Source: an uncultured Verrucomicrobiae bacterium (GTDB lineage: Bacteria > Verrucomicrobiota > Verrucomicrobiia > Verrucomicrobiales > Akkermansiaceae). Taken from it: a stretch of 15,543 nt of DNA. A program made the translations under genes and the position numbers. Positions 6,934 to 12,600 of the stretch are shown here, piece by piece. The notes beneath the pieces were generated by a model. That model was given only the letters and a program-made list of their open reading frames with translations, searched no databases and had not been told where the DNA came from. Within the stretch, counting starts at the first letter, position 1. The number at the start of each line of letters is the position of its first letter. Location: positions 1 to 15,543 of the forward strand of contig CALGOH010000156.1 in assembly GCA_937957985.1 (NCBI GenBank). The letters are read 5' to 3'.

Positions 6934-7569
6934 ATGGAATCCGAACTCGACAAGCTGGAATCCGAACTGGCGGGCCTGCGTCCCGCGGCTCCCGATGCCG
7001 CGCTGGTCGAGCGTCTCGAACGGGCCGTCGAAGGACGCCTGCAGGCCCTGTCGATCGAGGAGCGGGAACTGGAGGGCTCCCTCGGCCGGATGAAGCCGAG
7101 TCGTCCTGCGGAGTCGATGATGGCATCGATGGCCTCCGTGCTCGATCGGCTTCCGTTTCCCGGGCAGACGAAGGTGCTTCCCTTTCCGAACGCGACGACC
7201 CGGCCCGCGGGAACGCGCCGGAGGCGGATCTCCTGGGCTGCCGCGGCGGCCGTCGCCCTGGCGGGTGGCTTGAGCGCCCTGATGGTCGGTCCCGGGAATC
7301 AGGATCAAGGCAGGTCGGAGCTGGCCGACAGGACCGCCGCCGAGGTTATCGCCCCGGCCGACCCCGCGGCGTTCAGCCCGGCGAGTTTCGAGTCCGGCGT
7401 GGCGCATACCGACGATCTCGGCCGGATGTGGGCGGGCAGGGAGCGGGCGATGCGGGTGGTGAAGGTCGTCTACAAGGACCGCGTCGTATGGCTCAACGAG
7501 CAGGGCGAGGAGGTCGTGACCGAGGTGCCCCGCGTCGAGTATCTGATGGTTCCCGAGGAGATCGACTGA
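6934..7569 (+). CDS. Single-pass membrane protein, candidate anti-sigma factor
   Basis: This 211-residue protein begins 2 bases after the sigma factor stop. Its N-terminal half (1-95) is cytoplasmic by the positive-inside rule and consists of acidic, Leu/Glu-rich helices. A cluster of arginines (94-98) precedes one transmembrane helix at about 99-119, and an extracytoplasmic tail of about 90 residues ends in a KVVYKDRVVWLNEQGEEV segment that looks beta-rich. The arrangement matches membrane anti-sigma factors in position and topology. However, I see no zinc-binding HxxxCxxC motif and no recognisable RsiW or FecR domain. The function is therefore inferred from context: it would hold the ECF sigma factor at the membrane until a signal reaches the tail. 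Otherwise it is an uncharacterised protein. Confidence 0.72.
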   Translation: MESELDKLESELAGLRPAAPDAALVERLERAVEGRLQALSIEERELEGSLGRMKPSRPAESMMASMASVLDRLPFPGQTKVLPFPNATTRPAGTRRRRISWAAAAAVALAGGLSALMVGPGNQDQGRSELADRTAAEVIAPADPAAFSPASFESGVAHTDDLGRMWAGRERAMRVVKVVYKDRVVWLNEQGEEVVTEVPRVEYLMVPEEID

Positions 7570-7593
7570 ATCTAGACGAAACGAACCCCGAGC

Positions 7594-7599
7594 TACGAT
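7594..7599 (+). promoter_or_regulatory. Possible -10 element close to the PDZ gene start
   Basis: TACGAT lies 9 bases before the ATG at 7609, and no Shine-Dalgarno sequence is visible in between. If this hexamer is a -10 box, transcription would start at or next to the ATG and give a nearly leaderless mRNA. No good -35 box is seen 16-18 bases upstream. The evidence is weak. Confidence 0.2.
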
Positions 7600-7608
7600 A
7601 AGTGTAGT

Positions 7609-8652
7609 ATGAAACCTCATTCGAATCCCGAAAGACCTGCGAAGTCGCTTTCCCGGGGGATCGCCCTCTGTCTTCTGGCGGCTTCCCCGCTCGGCGCGAT
7701 CGAGCCGCCCGTTGAATCCGATCCGATCCCGCCCCAGCAGCCTCCGGCCGCGGCGCCGGCGCCCGCCGAGGCGGACCGTCCGGAGATGCAGCCTGCCGAG
7801 CCGGTTCCGATGCCCCGGGCCAGGGCCGCCCGTCCGTTCCTCGGGGTGATCCTCGATCCCGTGCCCGATCTTCTTGCGGGGCACCTCCAACTCCAGCCGG
7901 GCGAGGGCGTCGTGATCGGTGAACTGGTCGCCGGTGGTCCGGCCGAGAAGGCGGGCTTGTCGGTCGGCGACATCCTGGTCGAGGTCGCCGGCGTCGGCGT
8001 CGGATCGGCCGAGGCCGTTCGGGCCGAGGTGGACAAGTTCGACATCGGTGACGAAGTCGAGGTCTCGGTGGTTCAAAAGGGCGAGCGCCGGAAGGCGACC
8101 GTCGTGCTCGGCGAGGCGCCCGAACCGCTGGTGGGCGGTGTCGGGCAGGAGGGACAGCCGCTGGACGGGTTTCTCGAGAATCTTCCGGACCGGCATGCCG
8201 ATCTCATCCGCGAAGCGCTCGAGCGCAATCTCCGGGCGTTCGAGGACATGGATCCGAATGCCGGGCTCGGTGATCAGTTGCAGCGGGGTCTGATGCAGCG
8301 CTTGCAACAGGAAATGCTCGATCCGGACATGGGGATGAAGCTCGACATCGGTGCCCAGAGTTCGATCCGGCTGCTCGACGAGGAAGGCTCGATCGAGATG
8401 AACAGCCGCGACGGCCACAAGGAGGCGCGCGTCTATGACAAGGCCGGGGAGTTGCTCTGGGAAGGTCCCTACGACACCGAGCAGGACAAGGCGGCGGTGC
8501 CCGACGGCATCCGCGAGCGGCTTGAGAAGCTCAACTTCGACATGGATTTCAAGGGGAACGGATTGAAGCTGCGGCTCGGGCCGAACCGCTTCCGTCCGCT
8601 GGACGAGATGGACCTCCGCGAGGCGGAGCCGCCCGCGCCGGAGGATCAATAG
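7609..8652 (+). CDS. Exported PDZ-domain protein of the sigma factor cluster
   Basis: The 347-residue protein starts with a positively charged N-region and a hydrophobic stretch (about 16-30, ending SPLGA-IE) that looks like a Sec signal peptide. A Pro/Ala-rich linker (33-75) follows. A PDZ domain spans about 76-169: it opens with FLGVILDPV and contains GPAEKAGLSVGDILVEVAG, as in the HtrA and RseP families. No protease catalytic triad or HExxH motif is present, so it is a binding protein, not a protease. The C-terminal half carries Met/Gln/Asp-rich helices and a region with DGHKEARVYDKAGELLWEGPYDT, which I associate with uncharacterised verrucomicrobial proteins. Being third in the operon, it may bind unfolded or C-terminal peptides in the periplasm and feed the membrane regulator. 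That role is inference. Confidence 0.82.
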   Translation: MKPHSNPERPAKSLSRGIALCLLAASPLGAIEPPVESDPIPPQQPPAAAPAPAEADRPEMQPAEPVPMPRARAARPFLGVILDPVPDLLAGHLQLQPGEGVVIGELVAGGPAEKAGLSVGDILVEVAGVGVGSAEAVRAEVDKFDIGDEVEVSVVQKGERRKATVVLGEAPEPLVGGVGQEGQPLDGFLENLPDRHADLIREALERNLRAFEDMDPNAGLGDQLQRGLMQRLQQEMLDPDMGMKLDIGAQSSIRLLDEEGSIEMNSRDGHKEARVYDKAGELLWEGPYDTEQDKAAVPDGIRERLEKLNFDMDFKGNGLKLRLGPNRFRPLDEMDLREAEPPAPEDQ

Positions 8653-8762
8653 ATCATTTCAAGGGAGGCATTGAGGGGTCCGGTTCCGCCGCGTGCGGGG
8701 CCGGGCCTTTCCGTGTCCGGGCGGAGGATCTCCGATTCCCGGTGGAATACGCGGATCCCGGG

Positions 8763-8791
8763 TTGCCCCGGAGACGCCGGCCCACTAGCCT
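8763..8791 (+). promoter_or_regulatory. Candidate cimA promoter
   Basis: TTGCCC (8763-8768) and TAGCCT (8786-8791) are separated by 17 bases and lie 19 bases before the cimA ATG. They match the sigma-70 consensus at 4 of 6 and 3 of 6 positions. The 157-bp gap after the PDZ gene makes an independent promoter likely, but the match itself is weak. No attenuator or terminator is convincing in the gap. Confidence 0.25.
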
Positions 8792-8809
8792 CCCGGCCCC
8801 CGGACTCCG

Positions 8810-10390
8810 ATGAAATCCGTATTCCTCTACGACACCACGCTGCGCGACGGCACGCAGGGCGAGGGCTTCCAGTTGTCGCGGCTCGACAAGCTGCGGATCG
8901 CCGAGCGGCTGGACCGCTTCGGCATCGACTACATCGAGGGTGGCTGGCCGGGCTCGAATCCCAAGGACATCGAGTTCTTCCAGGAGGCTCGCAAGCTCGA
9001 TCTCAAGCACGCGAAACTCGCGGCCTTCGGTTCGACCCGGCGCGCCGACACGAAGGTCGGGGATGATCCCCAGGTGCGCCTGCTGATCGAGGCGGAAACG
9101 CCGGTCGTGACGATTTTCGGCAAGAGCTGGGAACTGCACGTCACCGAGGTCCTGCGCACCACGCCCGAGGAAAACCGGGCGATGATCCGCGATACCGTCC
9201 GCTTCCTCAAGGAACACAGGCGCGAGGTGGTCTATGACGCGGAGCATTTCTTCGATGGCTACAAGGACTCGCCCGAACACGCCCTCGCCACCCTGGAGGC
9301 CGCGGCGGAGGGCGGGGCGGACGTGGTCGTGCTGTGCGACACCAACGGCGGCACGCTTCCGAGCGAGGTCATGACGATCTGCAATGCGGTGAGGGACCGG
9401 CTGCCGGACACGCCGCTGGGCATCCACACGCACAACGACTGCGAACTCGGCGTGGCCAACGCCATCGCCGCGGTCAAGGCGGGCGGCGTGCAGGTGCAGG
9501 GAACGATCAACGGCTACGGCGAGCGCACCGGGAACTGCAACCTGACCTCGGTGATTCCGATCCTGCAGCTCAAGATGGGCCTCGAGGTGGTTCCGGACCT
9601 CACCGGTTTGAAGGCGTTGTCGTTCTTCGTCGACGACGTCTCGAACAACCCGCATTTCGCCCGGGCGCCCTTCGTCGGCAGGACGGCCTTCGCGCACAAG
9701 GGCGGGATGCATGTGAACGCGGTGCAGAAGCTCGCCCGCAGCTACGAGCACATCGAGCCGGCCGAGGTGGGAAACCGCCAGCACATCCTGGTGTCCGAAC
9801 TCAGCGGCCAGTCGAACATCCTGATCAAGGCGGAGGAACTCGGACTCGGCTTGGAGAAGGGCTCGCCGGAGGCCACGGCGGTGCTGACGAGGGTCAAGGA
9901 ACTGGAGCACGAGGGCTATTCGTTCGAGGCGGCCGGTGGCTCGCTCGAACTGCTGATCCGTCGCCAGACGGGTCACTACACGAAGCCGTTCTCGCTCAAG
10001 GAATTCCACACCTCCTACCGTCTCTACCGCGACGGACACCAGCCGGTCTGCGAGGCGACGGTGAAGCTCTACGTCGGCGACGTGCCCGAGTACACCGTGG
10101 CCGAGGGGCATGGCGTGGTGAACGCGCTCGACAAGGCCCTGCGCAAGGCGGTGCGGCCGTTCTACCCGCAGATCGACGAGGTTTCGCTGCTCGATTACAA
10201 GGTGCGGATCATCGACGGCCACGACCACACCGCGGCCAAGACGAGGGTGTTGATCGTTTCCGGTGACGGGGAAAGCAACTGGGGAACCGTCGGGGTTTCG
10301 GAGAACATCATCGAGGCCTCGTGGATCGCGATCGTCGACAGCATCGACCTGTTCCTCCAGCGGCGCGGATTGGTGAAGGAACGGGCGTGA
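8810..10390 (+). CDS. cimA: (R)-citramalate synthase
   Basis: CimA condenses pyruvate with acetyl-CoA to (R)-citramalate, giving 2-ketobutyrate for isoleucine without threonine deaminase. The 526-residue protein belongs to the isopropylmalate/homocitrate/citramalate synthase family, in the long CimA subfamily. The N-terminal TIM barrel carries LYDTTLRDGTQGEG (6-18; Arg12 catalytic and Asp13 metal-binding), the metal ligands in HTHND (206-210) and the GERTGNCN signature (237-244). A mid region with FAHKGGMHVNAV is typical of the linker subdomains, and the last 130 residues form the LeuA-type regulatory dimer domain, which in relatives binds the end-product amino acid. The spacing TQGEGFQLS, not TQxxG, separates it from true LeuA. 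ATG 8810 fits the family start. Isoleucine feedback is likely from the intact regulatory domain but not visible directly. Confidence 0.93.
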   Translation: MKSVFLYDTTLRDGTQGEGFQLSRLDKLRIAERLDRFGIDYIEGGWPGSNPKDIEFFQEARKLDLKHAKLAAFGSTRRADTKVGDDPQVRLLIEAETPVVTIFGKSWELHVTEVLRTTPEENRAMIRDTVRFLKEHRREVVYDAEHFFDGYKDSPEHALATLEAAAEGGADVVVLCDTNGGTLPSEVMTICNAVRDRLPDTPLGIHTHNDCELGVANAIAAVKAGGVQVQGTINGYGERTGNCNLTSVIPILQLKMGLEVVPDLTGLKALSFFVDDVSNNPHFARAPFVGRTAFAHKGGMHVNAVQKLARSYEHIEPAEVGNRQHILVSELSGQSNILIKAEELGLGLEKGSPEATAVLTRVKELEHEGYSFEAAGGSLELLIRRQTGHYTKPFSLKEFHTSYRLYRDGHQPVCEATVKLYVGDVPEYTVAEGHGVVNALDKALRKAVRPFYPQIDEVSLLDYKVRIIDGHDHTAAKTRVLIVSGDGESNWGTVGVSENIIEASWIAIVDSIDLFLQRRGLVKERA

Positions 10391-10431
10391 TCGTCGGGAC
10401 AGGCAGGGGCGTTGGCCCTCTTGACGGGTCT

Positions 10432-10444
10432 GCGCTGTCAGCGC
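10432..10444. repeat. Small inverted repeat between convergent genes
   Basis: The sequence gcgct-gtc-agcgc forms a 5-bp stem with a 3-nt loop in the 79-bp gap between the stops of cimA and the oxidoreductase gene. It could help end transcription from either side, but no T-tract follows, so it is not a standard intrinsic terminator. Confidence 0.25.
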
Positions 10445-10469
10445 CGGGCGGCCTGGAATCTGATCACCC

Positions 10470-11744
10470 TCAGATCGTGAAGTCCTCGCGCCTCCGATAG
10501 GAGCAGAGCGCGTTGGCCTCGTCATCGTCGATGAATTGCTCCCTCGCCGGATCGAACTTCAGGCGGCGGCCGAGTTTCCAACTGATCGCCGACGCGTGGC
10601 AGGCGACTTCGGTGGTGCGCACGATGCTGGAGTTGCAGGCGGGCTGGCGCCGCGAGCGCACCGAGTCGAGGAATTCGCGAACGTGCTTCGAAGGCTCGAT
10701 GCCGGGCATGTCGCCGGGCATGTCCCCGTCGTGGAGGGAGTCGTCGCTGAGAGCGGTCTTGCCGAAGTCTCCGACCTCGACCCAGCCCTTGTCGCCGACG
10801 AAGCGCACCGGGCAGGACCCGAGGCCGAGCCAGTCGCCCTCCTTCTTGAATCCCGCGAGCCGCATCACGAGCTTCACGCCGCTGGCATAGCGCGCGCACA
10901 ACTTGTCGTCCTCGGTCCAGTACTCGACCGGTGTGGTGTCGTCGGCCTCGATCGCCCACTGGCACATGTTGACGGTGTGCGACGCCCAGTCGTGGAGCCC
11001 CCAGCCGGCCGAGAAGCCCTCGTAGTGGCGCCAGCGTCCGCGCACGTAGTCCTGGTTGTAGGGGCGGAACGGGGCCGGGCCGACCCAACGGTTCCAGTCG
11101 AGCACCTCCGGGTCGGGCGCCGGCTCGCCCGGCAGGTTCGGCTTCACCGGCTGTGGCAGCCAGATGCCGGCGTGCAGCGTGTGGATCTTGCCGAGCTTGC
11201 CGGACTGCGCGAGCTTCGCCGCGAACTGGAAGTTGTCGACGTTGCGACGCTGCATACCGCCCTGATAGATCCGCTGGTGGTCGAGCACCGCGGCGTCCAG
11301 TTGCCGGCATTCCTCGATGCTCATCGTGCAGGGCTTCTCGCAGTAGATGTCCTTGCCGGCCCGGGCCGCGCGGATCGACGCCGTGCCGTGCCAGCGGTCG
11401 CCGGTGGCGATCACGACCGCGTCGATGTCGTCGCGACCGAGGATCTCGTCCATGTCGATGACGCTCGCGCAGTCCTCGTTGCCGTAGTGGCGGTTCACCG
11501 TGCGGCGGATGATCTCGCGCCGTTCCGCCTGGACGTCGGCGATGGCGACGAAGCGGACATCGGACTGGTCGAGAAAGGACTTGAGCACCTGGCGTCCGCG
11601 CGGGCCGAGGCCGATTCCGGCCACGGTGATCCGGTCGTTGGCGGAAACCCTTCCGGGTTTTGCAAAGAGCCGGCCGGGGGCGATGGCGGAAATCCCGGCC
11701 GCGGCGGCGGTCCGGGTCATGAAGGTGCGGCGGGTGGTGTTCAT
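10470..11744 (-). CDS. Tat-exported Gfo/Idh/MocA family oxidoreductase
   Basis: The 424-residue protein starts with a twin-arginine signal (RRTFM at 5-9, then a hydrophobic Ala/Gly/Ile run to about 28), so it is probably exported folded with its NAD(P) bound. The N-terminal Rossmann domain shows GIGLGPRG (43-50), an acidic strand end at Asp70, VVIATGDRWH, and the family EKP motif (136-138) with the probable catalytic Lys137. The C-terminal half is the alpha/beta domain that binds the sugar and contains a GWGLHDWASHTVN stretch. Length and architecture match the Tat-signal Gfo/Idh/MocA proteins abundant in Verrucomicrobiota and Planctomycetota. The ATG at 11744 overlaps the stop of the upstream DUF1080 gene (ATGA), indicating coupled translation. 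Relatives oxidise or reduce sugars and glycosides; the exact substrate is not readable. Confidence 0.9.
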   Translation of the reverse strand: MNTTRRTFMTRTAAAAGISAIAPGRLFAKPGRVSANDRITVAGIGLGPRGRQVLKSFLDQSDVRFVAIADVQAERREIIRRTVNRHYGNEDCASVIDMDEILGRDDIDAVVIATGDRWHGTASIRAARAGKDIYCEKPCTMSIEECRQLDAAVLDHQRIYQGGMQRRNVDNFQFAAKLAQSGKLGKIHTLHAGIWLPQPVKPNLPGEPAPDPEVLDWNRWVGPAPFRPYNQDYVRGRWRHYEGFSAGWGLHDWASHTVNMCQWAIEADDTTPVEYWTEDDKLCARYASGVKLVMRLAGFKKEGDWLGLGSCPVRFVGDKGWVEVGDFGKTALSDDSLHDGDMPGDMPGIEPSKHVREFLDSVRSRRQPACNSSIVRTTEVACHASAISWKLGRRLKFDPAREQFIDDDEANALCSYRRREDFTI

Positions 11745-12505
11745 GGTGTCGGCTTGCTCGGGGATTCGTCCGCGGATTCCAGCGGAGTGAGATGGAGGTT
11801 TCGGAACTGCACCTTCATCGGCGGGCCCGGGTGCATCTGCAGTCCGATGAATCCGCGCTTCGCGGCCGTGGCGGGATCCCGGTCGGTGATGTGGCACATC
11901 TTCACGCCGTTGAGCCAGACGGTGATCTCCGCCTTGCGGCAGCGGATGCGGTAGTGATTCCAGTCGCCGGGCTTGTAGGGCTCGAGCAACTCCGCCGCAT
12001 CGCCGACCCGCGTGGCCCGACGTTGGCCGTCGGCGGTGAGCGTGACCTCCTCGCCCCGCTCGGCCACCAGCCCGCGCCGGTGATGATAGATGAAACCGAT
12101 CAGCTTGCCGTCGCCGGTCATGTCCGCCTGGTAGCCGAACATGTCGAAATCCGGTCGACGCTCGGAGCGGATGTGGATGCCGGAATTCCCCTCGGCGCTG
12201 AGCTTGAAATCGGCGTCGAGCTGGAAGTCGCCGGGTTGGCCGCCGGTCCAGACGAGATAGTTGGCCTTCTTGCACGGCTTGTCGGCGGTGCTCTCGGCGG
12301 TCAGCGCTCCATCTTCGACCGTCCACCAGCCCGGCGCGCCTTCCCAACCCGTCAGGTCCCTGCCATTGAAAAGGGTGACGCGCTCCCGGGTTTCGTCCGC
12401 GAGGGACGGCCCGATCGACAGGAGAACCGCCGCCACCAGCAGAGGGAAACCGTGTCCCGCTGCCGGTTGTCTCCGACGGAAGCCGTGAGCGACGTCGCGA
12501 TCCAT
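11741..12505 (-). CDS. DUF1080 (3-keto-disaccharide hydrolase-like) secreted protein
   Basis: The 254-residue protein has an Arg-rich N-terminus, a hydrophobic core (about 20-32) and a likely signal peptidase site after SLA (36). The mature part is a single concanavalin-like beta-sandwich of the DUF1080 / 3-keto-disaccharide hydrolase family: it opens with VTLFNGRDLTGWEG, has WWTVEDGALTAE, a central NSGIHIRSE strand pair, DWNHYRIRCR and VWLNGVKM, and closes with GFIGLQMHPGPPMKVQFRNLHL. Characterised relatives act on 3-keto-sugars or glycosides in the periplasm. The downstream Gfo/Idh/MocA oxidoreductase overlaps by 4 bp and could make or remove the 3-keto group, so the pair plausibly forms one extracytoplasmic sugar pathway. 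The ATG at 12505 is the only start preserving the signal peptide. Confidence 0.9.
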   Translation of the reverse strand: MDRDVAHGFRRRQPAAGHGFPLLVAAVLLSIGPSLADETRERVTLFNGRDLTGWEGAPGWWTVEDGALTAESTADKPCKKANYLVWTGGQPGDFQLDADFKLSAEGNSGIHIRSERRPDFDMFGYQADMTGDGKLIGFIYHHRRGLVAERGEEVTLTADGQRRATRVGDAAELLEPYKPGDWNHYRIRCRKAEITVWLNGVKMCHITDRDPATAAKRGFIGLQMHPGPPMKVQFRNLHLTPLESADESPSKPTP

Positions 12506-12540
12506 GACCGCCGTGACTTACGCGTCGGGACCCGGCGTGC

Positions 12541-12546
12541 TGTCAA
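12541..12546 (-). promoter_or_regulatory. Candidate -35 box for the DUF1080-oxidoreductase pair
   Basis: On the minus strand a perfect TTGACA occupies 12546-12541, 35 bases before the DUF1080 ATG. A TAAGTC-like hexamer follows after 20 bases and a cgtaag after 18; neither is a good -10 box at ideal spacing. The 95-bp gap to dnaE2 is the only non-coding space in which this operon's promoter could lie. Confidence 0.3.
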
Positions 12547-12600
12547 CCAAGGGACCGATTGTTCGAGGGAATCCTTCGGTTTTCCCCGGATGCCCGGCCT

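Noticed and set aside
8653..8809. Attenuator or riboswitch upstream of cimA
   Set aside because: Only short GC stems are visible; there is no T-tract, leader peptide with Ile/Val/Leu codons, or known T-box sequence.
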